64,000 nucleotides of DNA from contig OZ252016.1 in assembly GCA_965247475.1 (NCBI GenBank), positions 2,604,001-2,668,000 on the forward strand, read 5' to 3'. Position numbers and translations under genes: made by a program. This DNA is from G965247475 sp965247475. Its GTDB lineage: Bacteria > Chloroflexota > UBA11872. The notes beneath the pieces are model-generated. The model was not told where the DNA came from. It ran no database searches and saw only the letters and a program-made list of their open reading frames with translations. This document shows positions 1 to 8,914 of this stretch, piece by piece (positions within the stretch are counted from its first letter, which is position 1; each line of letters opens with the position of its first letter).

Positions 1-632
1 TCGGCATCACGACGGACATGGCTCGTGAGACGTTCGCCTTCGGCCCGGTGGTCGGCACGGTGCGACAGACGATCCAACGCGTTGAGCCATTCCTCACCGG
101 GATCGACGTGCGGCTGCGTGCGTCCAACACATCCGCCGCGGGCGTCCCGGTGAACCTGCGGCTGATCGATGCGACCGGGGCGATCCTGGCGGAGTCGCGG
201 GTGGCCGTTCAGGAGACTCTGGAACCGACGACCCACCGGTTGGCGTTTCCGCCGCTGACCGAGGGCGGCAGCCTGTTCGCCTTTGAGATTCAGCGGGCGT
301 CGGAAGGCGCCGGATCGCTGACCGTCCCGATCCACGCTGGCGCACGGCCGGCCATGGCGGGTTTCGTGGATCACGAGGGGACGCTGCATGCCGACTGGGC
401 CGCGCACGTCAGCCTGTTCCGAACGCTTCGGCCGGTCACCTACCTGAGAGAGCTGGCGTCGAGCGACCCGCTCACGGCGGCCGGTGCAGCCGCGGCGATC
501 GTGCTCGTGGCGCTCGCGGCGTTCGCCGGCCTGCGCCACTACGGGGTGGAGCGCCCGGCGGCATTGGTGCTAGGCGCGGCCGCGGCAGTGGGGGCGGCTT
601 GGCTGGGTTTCGCGCTGCTGCCGGCGGTCTGA
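1..632 (+). CDS. C-terminal part of a membrane protein with an extracytoplasmic domain (cut by window edge)
   Basis: The reading frame is open to the left edge, so the true start lies outside the window; an internal ATG is at 18. The visible part has about 140 residues rich in beta-strand-like sequence, typical of an extracytoplasmic module. Two hydrophobic segments follow, about residues 152-171 and 179-203 counted from that ATG, and the protein ends soon after the second. The family is not recognised; the layout resembles the tail of large membrane glycosyltransferase-like proteins, which is only a guess. It converges on the flippase gene and their 3' ends overlap by 94 bases. Confidence 0.6.
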   Translation, partial: GITTDMARETFAFGPVVGTVRQTIQRVEPFLTGIDVRLRASNTSAAGVPVNLRLIDATGAILAESRVAVQETLEPTTHRLAFPPLTEGGSLFAFEIQRASEGAGSLTVPIHAGARPAMAGFVDHEGTLHADWAAHVSLFRTLRPVTYLRELASSDPLTAAGAAAAIVLVALAAFAGLRHYGVERPAALVLGAAAAVGAAWLGFALLPAV

Positions 633-1933
633 TCCTGGCGAACCTGGCGCGCTAGCCGCGCCGTCTCGCCGGCGAGGTATGCGGTTGCGACGCCGACGGT
701 GACGACCAGCGCAATGGCGATCTGCGTGGGTGTCTCATTGAGGCTTGCCATCGCGGCGATCATTGCGATTGTCAGTGCGGCCAGGGGCGCCCAGGTCCGC
801 AGGTAGCTAGCGCCTATCAGTAGCTGGGCGAGGGCAAAGGTGACCGCCAGGAGAGCGGCGGCGGCGGTGTAGAGCGTCATGATCGTAGTGTCGAGCACGT
901 AGCCGTCCCGGAAGACTAGGCCGAAGATCTGTGACGGGAAGAGCAGTAGCACCAGCGCGGTTGCCGTCACCAGCGCGCCTATCAGGCCGAGGCTGGGCGC
1001 CAGCAGCGACGCCACGGACCCGCCGCGCGCAAACGCGCGAATCGTGTGCGGCAGCAGCACGGTCGCAACGGGCGATGCGACGAAGAACAGCGACCGGCCG
1101 ATGAGCGCCATGGCCGAGTAGCTGGCCGCCGTTTCCGCCGGGAAGACGTGATTCACGAACAAGATGTCCAGGTTGAACATCGCGGCAAGCGCGAACGAAA
1201 TCAGCAGAACCCGCGCCTGTTCGCGGCTCGTCGGCAGGCGCCGGTCGGGAGCGTGCCCCAGGTGAATCTTGCGCCTGGCCGCGTACCGGAGCAGGACGAC
1301 CCCGGCGGCCACGACGACGACGGCGCCAAAGGCGGACCCGCTGACGGCCCCGACGGCTCCCAATCCGGCCACCACGAGGGCGACGGCGAACACGAGGCGG
1401 CCGGTGGTCTCGCCGACGGTCACAACGCCAAGGGCGACGAACGCGCTCGCTCCCGCCAGACTGCCTTTGATGAGCGCCGAAACCAGCAGCGCGACGAGCG
1501 CGATCGCGACGATCACGATGACGCTGGCCGTTTCCAGCCGGAGGAGGTTGCCGAGCCATGGACTGGCAGCGGCGAGCCCCAGCGCGATCGCGCCGGCCAG
1601 GGCGCCGACGCGAATCGATGCCCGCCAGATCCAGCGCCGCAGGCCCTCGATGTCGCCGCGGACGTGCAACTCTCCCGTCATCTTGATCGCCAGCGTGTTG
1701 ACCGCCACGCTTGGAACCGCCAAGAGCGCCAGCAGTGCGAGGGCCGCGAACGCGTCGGTCCACGCCTCGGGCCCCATGAGCTGAGCCATGACGAACTGAA
1801 AGGCGGCCGCAATGGCGTTGCCCACGGTGCTGAAGGCGATGACGACGAGCTGATCACGCAGCAGGCCCCCGCTGCGGAGCGCCGCAATGCCCGCGCGCAG
1901 GCGGCGCGCGGCGCGAGCTTCAGACACGCTCAT
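539..1933 (-). CDS. Polysaccharide flippase-like multispanning membrane protein (MOP/Wzx superfamily)
   Basis: This 464-residue protein is almost entirely hydrophobic helices, about 12 to 14 segments, with short basic loops. Length and layout match Wzx/MurJ-type flippases, which move lipid-linked sugars across the cytoplasmic membrane. There is no short catalytic motif to confirm the family. The ATG overlaps the end of the upstream glycosyltransferase by 14 bases, so the two are probably translationally coupled. The last 35 residues are a polar Ala/Ser/Thr/Pro tail that runs into the convergent gene. Its place at the end of a heptose and glycosyltransferase cluster supports export of a surface glycan precursor. 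Confidence 0.75.
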   Translation of the reverse strand: MSVSEARAARRLRAGIAALRSGGLLRDQLVVIAFSTVGNAIAAAFQFVMAQLMGPEAWTDAFAALALLALLAVPSVAVNTLAIKMTGELHVRGDIEGLRRWIWRASIRVGALAGAIALGLAAASPWLGNLLRLETASVIVIVAIALVALLVSALIKGSLAGASAFVALGVVTVGETTGRLVFAVALVVAGLGAVGAVSGSAFGAVVVVAAGVVLLRYAARRKIHLGHAPDRRLPTSREQARVLLISFALAAMFNLDILFVNHVFPAETAASYSAMALIGRSLFFVASPVATVLLPHTIRAFARGGSVASLLAPSLGLIGALVTATALVLLLFPSQIFGLVFRDGYVLDTTIMTLYTAAAALLAVTFALAQLLIGASYLRTWAPLAALTIAMIAAMASLNETPTQIAIALVVTVGVATAYLAGETARLARQVRQDQTAGSSAKPSQAAPTAAAAPSTNAAGRSTP

Positions 1934-2924
1934 ACGCTCGGTACACGTCCCAGAAATAGCGCAGCGGCACGGACGCCATGGCGACCTTCATCAGCTCGCG
2001 CTCCGGCACCGTTCTGATGTTGGTCTGAACCTCCCGCCGCTGGCGCAGAGTTCCGCGCAGATTGCGGACGTTCCACGCGAGCGCAGCGGCGATCGCCCGC
2101 GCCTTTCGACGCTGAGCCCTCGCGAAGTACAGGCCGATCAGGGCGACGCAGATGGCGAGGTGGACGGGCAGGACGCGTGCGAGCGTCAGTCCACCGAAGT
2201 TCTTCACCATCGAGTGGATGCGGTTCTTGAACGCGTGGAAGCTGATCAGGTATGAGTCGGATTGGCGGGATGTCCCGGCCAGCAGGTGATGCACACGCGC
2301 CGCGGGGACCATGAAGACTCTGTGCCCGGAGAGCCACGTCCGCCAGCAAAGGTCGGTCTCCTCGAAGTACGACCAGTAGGCCTCGTCAAAGACGCCGATT
2401 CGCTCCAGCAACGATGCCCGAAACAGCATGCACGCGCCCTTGGCCGCGAATATCTCGGCCGGTTCGTCAAAACCCTCGTCCAGCGCCTGATAGCCGCGGT
2501 GATACAGGACGCCGGTCCACGTGAGCCAGTCGCCGACCGAATCGAGCCTGGCGGGATCACACATCCACAGCAGCTTCGGCTCGCACCCGCCCGCGCCGGG
2601 CGTCTCGTCCATGAACCGGACGAGCGTGGACAAGAAGCCGGACTCCACTCGCGTGTCCGAATTGAGGAAGCAGATGTATTCGCCGCGCGCCTGTGCATAG
2701 CCCAGCATGTTGCCGCCCACGAACCCCAGGTTCTCGCCGGCTTCGATAACGCGCGCCCACGGGAATGTCTCGCGCAGCATGGCCGCCGAGCCGTCGGTGG
2801 AGCCGTTGTCGACCACAATGACCTCGAACGAGTCGAAAGCGACTGCCTCCAGCGATGCCATGCAGTCGCGAAGCAGCTCGCGCGTGTTGTGGTTCACGAT
2901 CAGCACGGAGGCCCTGGGACGCAT
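1920..2924 (-). CDS. Family 2 glycosyltransferase (rhamnosyltransferase-like)
   Basis: A GT-A fold family 2 glycosyltransferase of 334 residues, expected to transfer a nucleotide sugar to a growing surface glycan on the cytoplasmic side. The N-terminus has the nucleotide-binding strand with VDNGSTDGS, then FLNSDTRV holding the DXD-like metal site, GACMLFR, and the acidic FEETDLCWR motif typical of the catalytic base region. The C-terminal third has one hydrophobic stretch (around LAICVALIGLYFA) that may anchor it to the membrane. It sits between the epimerase and the flippase, all on the minus strand. Donor and acceptor cannot be told from sequence. Confidence 0.88.
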   Translation of the reverse strand: MRPRASVLIVNHNTRELLRDCMASLEAVAFDSFEVIVVDNGSTDGSAAMLRETFPWARVIEAGENLGFVGGNMLGYAQARGEYICFLNSDTRVESGFLSTLVRFMDETPGAGGCEPKLLWMCDPARLDSVGDWLTWTGVLYHRGYQALDEGFDEPAEIFAAKGACMLFRASLLERIGVFDEAYWSYFEETDLCWRTWLSGHRVFMVPAARVHHLLAGTSRQSDSYLISFHAFKNRIHSMVKNFGGLTLARVLPVHLAICVALIGLYFARAQRRKARAIAAALAWNVRNLRGTLRQRREVQTNIRTVPERELMKVAMASVPLRYFWDVYRAYERV

Positions 2925-3070
2925 TGCGCCAGGCGAGGCGTCGCTACGGGGGTTCCGGCGCGGGGCTTGTTCGGCGCTCAGTCAGCTACCACCGTCTCGC
3001 CTGGGAATGGATCATCCGGCGCGTGCATGCGGGTCATCGTACGTTCCACGCTGGGACATCGGTGCGGCGC

Positions 3071-4186
3071 TTATGAATGCGCGCGGCGCAGGGAACCGGA
3101 GCTCTCCATCGTGTCGATGGCCCGTCCGACCCAATCGGCGTCGGCGTCGGCGGGATCGAACCATGCGAGATAGTCGTGGTGAATCTCGTCCAGGCCCCTC
3201 GTCGCACGCCACCCAAGCGCTTCGAGCTTGGAGGTGTCCGACCAGAGCGAATGGACGTCGCCAACCCGGAACCGGCCGCCGACTTCGGGTTCCAGGTCCG
3301 CTCCAAGCCTGGCGGAGAGTGCCCGGGCATACTCGAGAACAGTGACGGTGCGGCCGCTGCCGACATTGAAGATCTGGAAGTCCGCCCGCGGGTCGTCGAG
3401 CGTGACGAGGATCGCGGCCACAGCGTCGGCAACATGCGTGTAGTCGCGAAGCTGGGCGCCGTCTTCGAATACCACAGGCGGCTGCCGCCGAAGCAGGCGA
3501 CCGGTAAACGCGCGAAGGATGCCTGAGTAGGCGTTCGCCGGGCTCTGACGCGCCCCCTGCACGATGCTGAACCGCAGGGCCGCGGTCGGGATTTCGTAGC
3601 GCCGACCGAGCACAAGCGAGTAGTGTTCCTGGGCAACCTTGGAGATGGCGTACGCGTTGTGCGGGGTCGCCCGGCGCTCAGGGGTCGCCAGGGGTTGCAC
3701 TGGATCGCCGCAGACCGGGCAGACCACCTGCCAGTCGCCGCGCTCGAGCTGTGCGAGCGGTCGAGGCGGCGGGTACTGGACACCGTGCTCGGAGCACCGG
3801 TAGGTCCCTTCGCCGTAGACCGCCTGCGAGCTGGCCACGACCACCTTCTCGAGCGCCAGGTCGAGCTCGACGGCGGTCTCGTAGAGCAGCGCGGTCCCGA
3901 CCTCGTTGACGAGGGCGAACTGGCTGAAGTCGGGCTGATAGTCCTGATAGGCGGCCAAATGCACCACCGCCTGCACGCCATCGAGGGCGCGCTCCCACGC
4001 CGATTTCTCGGTGACCGAGTCTCGGATCAGATTCGCCCGCGTCGGCACGTACTCGGGCACCCGCCCGCCGGGGTGGACGCGTTCAACCAGGGAGTCGAGG
4101 ATCGTGACCTGGTCGCCCCGCGCGAGCAGGGCGTCCACGAGGTGGGAGCCGATGAACCCAGCGCCGCCGGTTACGAGGACGTGCAT
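3071..4186 (-). CDS. NAD-dependent nucleotide-sugar epimerase with zinc-ribbon-like insert (dTDP-L-rhamnose 4-epimerase type)
   Basis: An extended SDR of 371 residues. The Rossmann glycine motif GGAGFIG is at residues 7-13, a catalytic Ser at about 119-120 and the YxxxK pair at Tyr179/Lys183. Between the Ser and the Tyr there is an insert with Cys131, His134, Cys156 and Cys159, which looks like a small metal site. From memory, an insert like this occurs in proteins annotated as dTDP-L-rhamnose 4-epimerases (WbiB-like); that assignment is inference. It lies between the heptose kinase and the glycosyltransferase, so its product is probably a donor for the same glycan. Confidence 0.82.
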   Translation of the reverse strand: MHVLVTGGAGFIGSHLVDALLARGDQVTILDSLVERVHPGGRVPEYVPTRANLIRDSVTEKSAWERALDGVQAVVHLAAYQDYQPDFSQFALVNEVGTALLYETAVELDLALEKVVVASSQAVYGEGTYRCSEHGVQYPPPRPLAQLERGDWQVVCPVCGDPVQPLATPERRATPHNAYAISKVAQEHYSLVLGRRYEIPTAALRFSIVQGARQSPANAYSGILRAFTGRLLRRQPPVVFEDGAQLRDYTHVADAVAAILVTLDDPRADFQIFNVGSGRTVTVLEYARALSARLGADLEPEVGGRFRVGDVHSLWSDTSKLEALGWRATRGLDEIHHDYLAWFDPADADADWVGRAIDTMESSGSLRRAHS

Positions 4187-4295
4187 AGGCTTCCTCGCTC
4201 GGCTCCGTGACGACGGGGCCGCTGGGCGCGACTTCGCTCGGATGTTTCCGGCCGCGAGCGTTGCATTCCGTGAGCGTAGCGACCTGGCGGGGGTC

Positions 4296-5273
4296 TCACC
4301 GGCGGATGTTGAAGATGACCTTGCTGCCGTCGGGCTCGAAGCCGATCGGAAGCTCGCGCAGTTCGCTCAAGGCATTTCGCACCGCGTCCTGTCTGGACGG
4401 CTGCACGTAGAGCAACAGGAACCCGCCGCCGCCGGCGCCGGTGATCTTGCCGCCGAGCGCGCCGACCTCGCGCGCGCGCTTGTAGATGTCGTCCAACTCC
4501 GGGTCGCTGATTCCATCCGCCAGTCCCTTCTTCAGCCGCCAAGCGTCGTCAAGTGCGTGGCCGAAGGCATCGAGATCGCGTGCGCTCAGGTGCTTGGCGC
4601 CCGCGCGGGCGAGGTCGCGTAGCGCGCCCAAAGCGTCGGTTCGGTCGGGGATGTTCCGCCGTTGGTCCGAGAGGATGCCGCTCGCGTCGCGGGCCCGATT
4701 CGTAAAGAACAACAGCAACCGATCGGCAAGGCGGGAGCGGTGCTCCGCGGGGATCTGCGCGGCGTGGGCAACCACCCGCTCCTCGGGCCCGAACTCGATC
4801 AGGCGAAATCCGCCAAAGGCCGCGATGTACTGGTCTTGCTTGCCGATCGGGCGCCCGAGGCGGCCGATCTCGATCTCGCACGCTTCTTCGGCGAGCCGCT
4901 CGGCCGTGACCAGCTCGCCGCGATAGGCATGCAAGGCGTGCAGGACCGCGACGAGCACCGCGCTCGACGATCCAAGCCCGGTGCCGCTGCTGGGGACATC
5001 GGCCAGGGTGGTGATCTCAATGCCCTTGGTGACGCCGACGGTGCGCATGGCCTCGCGGATCAGATCGTGCTGAATGTCATCGACGCGGCGGACGATCTCC
5101 TTGCGGGAGTAGTTCAAGTAGATGTCGTCGTCGAACCGCTCTTTGACGATGGCGAATACATGCTTGTCGATGGTGGTGCTGAGCACGGCGCCGCCGTTTC
5201 GGCGGTAGTAATCGGGGAAGTCTGTGCCGCCTCCGAAGAAGCTGATGCGAAGGGGCGCCTGCGCGATGATCAT
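4296..5273 (-). CDS. hddA: D-glycero-D-manno-heptose 7-phosphate kinase (GHMP kinase)
   Basis: A GHMP-superfamily kinase of 325 residues. It starts with the substrate-binding FFGGGTDFPDYY segment typical of HddA. The ATP-binding motif PSSGTGLGSSSA lies at about residues 94-105, and the C-terminal glycine motif ITGAGGGGF closes the active site. HddA phosphorylates heptose 7-phosphate at C1 on the way to GDP-D-glycero-alpha-D-manno-heptose. The phosphoheptose isomerase is directly upstream on the same strand, 66 bases away, which gives two successive steps. A matching phosphatase and guanylyltransferase are not in the window. A fucose kinase-like role is the main alternative, made less likely by the GmhA neighbour. 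Confidence 0.87.
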   Translation of the reverse strand: MIIAQAPLRISFFGGGTDFPDYYRRNGGAVLSTTIDKHVFAIVKERFDDDIYLNYSRKEIVRRVDDIQHDLIREAMRTVGVTKGIEITTLADVPSSGTGLGSSSAVLVAVLHALHAYRGELVTAERLAEEACEIEIGRLGRPIGKQDQYIAAFGGFRLIEFGPEERVVAHAAQIPAEHRSRLADRLLLFFTNRARDASGILSDQRRNIPDRTDALGALRDLARAGAKHLSARDLDAFGHALDDAWRLKKGLADGISDPELDDIYKRAREVGALGGKITGAGGGGFLLLYVQPSRQDAVRNALSELRELPIGFEPDGSKVIFNIRR

Positions 5274-5339
5274 TGCGTCAGCTGCTCAACGTGCGGGTCG
5301 ATCGAATCCCGAGGGCCATGCCAGGCCGCCGCGCCAGTG

Positions 5340-5948
5340 CTAGCCCGGGCCGATGACGGCGCCCAGCTCAAGTGCCAGCGCATGACAGGCCGCCAAGTGG
5401 ATGTCTTCCATGACTTGCGGCGTCGGGCCCGGGATGGCGACCGGGAGATCCGCAAGGTCGTGCAGCGGCGTGTCAGGCGCGGTCATGGCAACGACGCGCA
5501 CGTCCATCTCGCGCGCCGCGCGGGCGGCGGCGAGCACGTTGGGCGATGACCCGCTGCAGCTGATCAGCACGAGGACATCCTGGGGGCGCGCCAGGTTGCG
5601 CAGTTGCTCTGCGAAGACACGCTCATAGCCGTCATCGTTGGCCCAAGCCGTAAGAAGTGCGGTGTTGTCGGCCAGCGCGGTGGCCCGAACGCGGCGGGCG
5701 CGGGGCGCTCGACCAAGCGTGGTCTTGCTGAGATCGGACGCGAAGTGGGCGGCGGTGGCGGCGCTCCCGCCGTTGCCCGCGATGAAGATCGTCCGGTCCC
5801 GTTGCCAGGCATCGGTGAGCGCTTCCGCCACCCGGCCCAGCTGAGCCCAGTCGAGCTCTTCGAGGTGCTTGGAGAGGCGGCCAATGTGCGCGGCGGCGGT
5901 CTCGATGCGAGCGACGCTACGCGTCATGCGGGTCGGTGGCAGGGTCAT
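5340..5948 (-). CDS. gmhA: Phosphoheptose isomerase (SIS domain)
   Basis: A 202-residue SIS-domain protein that should convert sedoheptulose 7-phosphate to D-glycero-D-manno-heptose 7-phosphate. The phosphosugar-binding loop FIAGNGGSAATAAHFASDL is present, including the His that binds zinc in GmhA. SCSGSSPNV supplies the second phosphate loop, and PQVMEDIHLAACH carries the C-terminal Gln and His expected near the metal. Length is normal for the family. It is the first gene of the minus-strand glycan cluster and precedes hddA. The start may be this ATG or a Met a few codons in. Confidence 0.9.
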   Translation of the reverse strand: MTLPPTRMTRSVARIETAAAHIGRLSKHLEELDWAQLGRVAEALTDAWQRDRTIFIAGNGGSAATAAHFASDLSKTTLGRAPRARRVRATALADNTALLTAWANDDGYERVFAEQLRNLARPQDVLVLISCSGSSPNVLAAARAAREMDVRVVAMTAPDTPLHDLADLPVAIPGPTPQVMEDIHLAACHALALELGAVIGPG

Positions 5949-6035
5949 TGGCCGACGGCGCTTGGGGGTCGGAGTCTAGCACCGGGTTGCGGGCGGACTG
6001 GGCTTCCGGCGTCCGGAACGGCCGATGTCCAGCCG

Positions 6036-7544
6036 CTACGGATCTTCCCCGTAGATCGACGTGTGGGGGAAAAAGTTGAACCAACCGAACCAATACGCCA
6101 GGTGGCCGGGGAGGCGCGGTAGCAATGCGCCACCCGGACCTCGCAGCGCGTCCTCGCTGACCTGCCATGTGGCGCCTGCCTCGTCGCGCAGCGCGTTGGC
6201 GTCCGCGGTTGGCGCGAACGTGTGTGGACCGCGTTCAAAGGCGCGCACTTCGGCCCCGGCGCGCCAGGTGGCCGGGCCGTCGCGGTTATCGATCCCGGCG
6301 CCCTGGAGGTCGCCGCGCGCCGCGATCACCACAAGGTTCGTCTCGCCGAGGCGGTCGTTCACGACGGCTTCCCGCGTGAGCGTCCGGGTGGGATACGCCT
6401 TGGGAATGCCGTCGATGGTGATGGCGAAGACCCGATCCTTCTCACCCAAGACGTCGCGCCGGAACGCGACCGGGAACATCGTGCCAGGGTGCGCGAAGTA
6501 CGAGCCGTAGGCCGCGCCCGGCCGATACGTCCGCTGGAATCCGGTGTCGTCGCTCAGCACTCGAGTGGTGGGATGCTGGTCGGTCCAGTCGCTCCAGGTG
6601 GTCAGCACCACCGGGAGCACTCGAAGCCGGACGTTGGAATCGACCAGCGGACCCAGCACGGGTTCGCCGGTCAGCTGATTCCAGAGCGTGAGCGTCGTGC
6701 GGTCGTACATGAGCTTGTTGCTGCGCATGAGGAAGCCAGAGGAGCCAAAGGTGAGCGTCTGCTCGCCGACGCGCGTGTCGAACAGCACGCCCGCGCCGCA
6801 GAGCGTGCAGTAGGCAAGCGAGACGGGGACGCCCCCGACCACGTCGTTCACCATCTCGTGCCAGTCGGCAATGCGGAGCGGGTAGGCGCGCGTGTCGCCG
6901 TTGATTGACACGCCGAATACGAGGTCGTCCGGCTCGAGGTAGGTGGCCTCGGCCGCGGGGATGAGCGATGGCTGATCGAGGGCCGGAATACCGTCCAGCA
7001 AGACGCCGCCCCACACGATCTCCTCGGCGCGGATGGTGCTGCGGTGGCTGTCCTGGAAGAAGGTGCGGAACTCCGGATCGATCCCGGCGTACAGCTCGCC
7101 CTTCCATTCGGTGAACCCGGGCGGCGGCTCGAGATCGGTGCCCGCGTACCAGGTGACCCACTCAGGCCAGCTTTCGAAGCCCTGGCCGGAGAGACTCTGG
7201 AGCGCCTCGCTGGTCCGGGGGTGATTCCGCAGGGGCCAGATGCCGAGCTGACCGCCGCGCACGAGTTCGATGAAGACGGACACGAAGCGTCGGTCGCCGG
7301 AGCCGGCGACGTGGTCGATGACGGCCAGGGCGTCTTCCTCGCTCGTCGGGTAGAGCAGTCGTTGCAGCAGGAAACGCGCGTCGTCGTCGCCGAACGGCGG
7401 TGCCGGGAGGTCGGGCGCGGCCGACGATGACGGGCCGGCGCCGCAGGCGGAGAGCACGAGCGCGGCAGCCATCAGGACCGAAGCCGCCAGCACGAGCTTC
7501 GCGCTGCGCATTCGCACCATCGTCTGTTGGGCCGAGGCGGTCAT
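6036..7544 (-). CDS. DUF3179 lipoprotein
   Basis: A 502-residue protein with an N-terminal lipoprotein signal: a hydrophobic run then LSAC, with Cys34 as the likely lipidation site. The body carries DUF3179 features such as FGVSINGDTRAYPL and the conserved YCTLCGAGVLFD segment, whose two Cys could bind a metal or form a disulfide, followed by FGSSGFLMRSNKLMYD. The function of DUF3179 is not known. It is expected on the outer face of the membrane. Translation may start at one of the Met codons at residues 9 or 12, which give a more usual signal peptide. It is separated from its upstream neighbour by 156 bases. Confidence 0.85.
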   Translation of the reverse strand: MTASAQQTMVRMRSAKLVLAASVLMAAALVLSACGAGPSSSAAPDLPAPPFGDDDARFLLQRLLYPTSEEDALAVIDHVAGSGDRRFVSVFIELVRGGQLGIWPLRNHPRTSEALQSLSGQGFESWPEWVTWYAGTDLEPPPGFTEWKGELYAGIDPEFRTFFQDSHRSTIRAEEIVWGGVLLDGIPALDQPSLIPAAEATYLEPDDLVFGVSINGDTRAYPLRIADWHEMVNDVVGGVPVSLAYCTLCGAGVLFDTRVGEQTLTFGSSGFLMRSNKLMYDRTTLTLWNQLTGEPVLGPLVDSNVRLRVLPVVLTTWSDWTDQHPTTRVLSDDTGFQRTYRPGAAYGSYFAHPGTMFPVAFRRDVLGEKDRVFAITIDGIPKAYPTRTLTREAVVNDRLGETNLVVIAARGDLQGAGIDNRDGPATWRAGAEVRAFERGPHTFAPTADANALRDEAGATWQVSEDALRGPGGALLPRLPGHLAYWFGWFNFFPHTSIYGEDP

Positions 7545-7700
7545 GCTCGAGGGTCCGACATCCGTCGGGCGGAGATGGTGACGGAAGGAACACGCGCGCC
7601 GATCAGCGACATCCCCTGCTCGAGAGTACGCGGGCGGGTCGGCGTCAGTTTCCGATCTGGGGGCGAGGCGGCGATCCGGGAGCGCTGTGCGGCCCGGCCG

Positions 7701-8879
7701 TCAGCTGGCGACTCCGCAGTACTCAATCGATGCGAGGGCGTAGATACGGGCGCACTCGGTGAGATCGTCGGCGCGGATTCGCTCGTGGTCCGAATGGGCC
7801 GTCCCGTGGCCCGGCCCGTAGTACACGGTGGGGACGGGGATCTGGTTGGCGAACAGGTTGGCGTCGCCGACGAGGGCCATTCCGATCACGTCGGGATCGT
7901 CGCCGGTGACCGCCCGCGCGGCGGCGGTCAACGAGCGGACGACCGGCTCTTCGGCGGAGGTCTCGAACGGCGGGCGCAGGCCCAGGTAGCCGACCGTGAC
8001 CTCGAGCCCGGACCGGTCGGCGATCTCGGCGCGAAGCGCCTCGAAGGCGGCCGCGCCCGCCTCCCAGTCCCGGCCGGGCGGCCATCGATAGGTGCCGGTG
8101 ATGACGGCGGGCGTGGGGACGCGGTTCATGTAGTCACCAGCGTCGACGATGCCAACGTTGACCTGGGTGCGGCCAGCCAGCGGGTGCGCCGGGCCGTCGG
8201 CGAAGTCATCCTCCCACCGCGCGAGCCGCGACAGGACCTCGCCGGCCCAGCGCGCCGGGTTCTCCGCGTAGGGCACATAGAGGTTGTGAATGCGGCCGCG
8301 CGGGCTGGTAATGGTGATGGTGAAGCTGACGAACCCGAGGCTCGCCGTCCATATGGCCCGCCTGCCCTCAACGATGATCATGGCGTCGGCGCGCAGGTCG
8401 CCGTCGCGCACACGCTGAATCAGCCGGATGGCGCCCTCCTTCTTTCCGACGGGCACCTCGTGGCCAACGATGCTGGTGAGGGCGAGTTCACCGGCGAGCC
8501 GGATCCCGGCCTGTTGAATGGCCGCGGCGGCATGCGTCATCGCGACCAGGCCGCCCTTCATGTCCTCGGCGCCCCGGCCGACGATCCATTCACCGTCGCG
8601 TGCGGGCGGGTCGCTGGCGCCGATTGGAATCGTGTCGATATGGCCGTTGAACATCAGCGCGGGTCCGCCGCCGCGTCCCTCGACGGTCGTGTAGACGTTG
8701 TTGCGGTCGCCTTCGACGACGTCGACGCTGGGCTCGAGGCCCTCGCGGCGCCAGAGATCGGCGATGAACTCGCAGCCGGCTGATTCGGCGCCCGTCTCGC
8801 TCTTGACCCGGACGAATTCGAGCGTGTCGGCGGCGATCGCTTCGCCGTCGATGCGCGCCAGCACCTCATCCACGTTCAC
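7701..8879 (-). CDS. M20-family metallopeptidase / deacylase
   Basis: A 392-residue M20 hydrolase of the ArgE/DapE/carboxypeptidase type, which removes an acyl or amino-acid group with two zinc ions. The metal-site motifs are in order: FNGHIDT with the first His/Asp, GRGAEDMKGG with the bridging Asp, a catalytic Glu in VGHEVPVG, and a C-terminal GTAHSDHE His motif. The usual EE pair at the catalytic Glu reads HE here. A dimerisation domain lies in the middle. Translation starts at a GTG. It follows the aminotransferase by 35 bases on the same strand, so both may act on one amino-acid-like substrate. The exact substrate is unknown. Confidence 0.86.
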   Translation of the reverse strand: MNVDEVLARIDGEAIAADTLEFVRVKSETGAESAGCEFIADLWRREGLEPSVDVVEGDRNNVYTTVEGRGGGPALMFNGHIDTIPIGASDPPARDGEWIVGRGAEDMKGGLVAMTHAAAAIQQAGIRLAGELALTSIVGHEVPVGKKEGAIRLIQRVRDGDLRADAMIIVEGRRAIWTASLGFVSFTITITSPRGRIHNLYVPYAENPARWAGEVLSRLARWEDDFADGPAHPLAGRTQVNVGIVDAGDYMNRVPTPAVITGTYRWPPGRDWEAGAAAFEALRAEIADRSGLEVTVGYLGLRPPFETSAEEPVVRSLTAAARAVTGDDPDVIGMALVGDANLFANQIPVPTVYYGPGHGTAHSDHERIRADDLTECARIYALASIEYCGVAS

Positions 8880-8914
8880 ACTCGTCCTCCCCAGCCGGGT
8901 CGACGGCCGATTCG

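Noticed and set aside
1046..2017. Plus-strand frame of 323 codons opposite the flippase
   Set aside because: Arg/Asp/His-rich shadow of a hydrophobic membrane protein.
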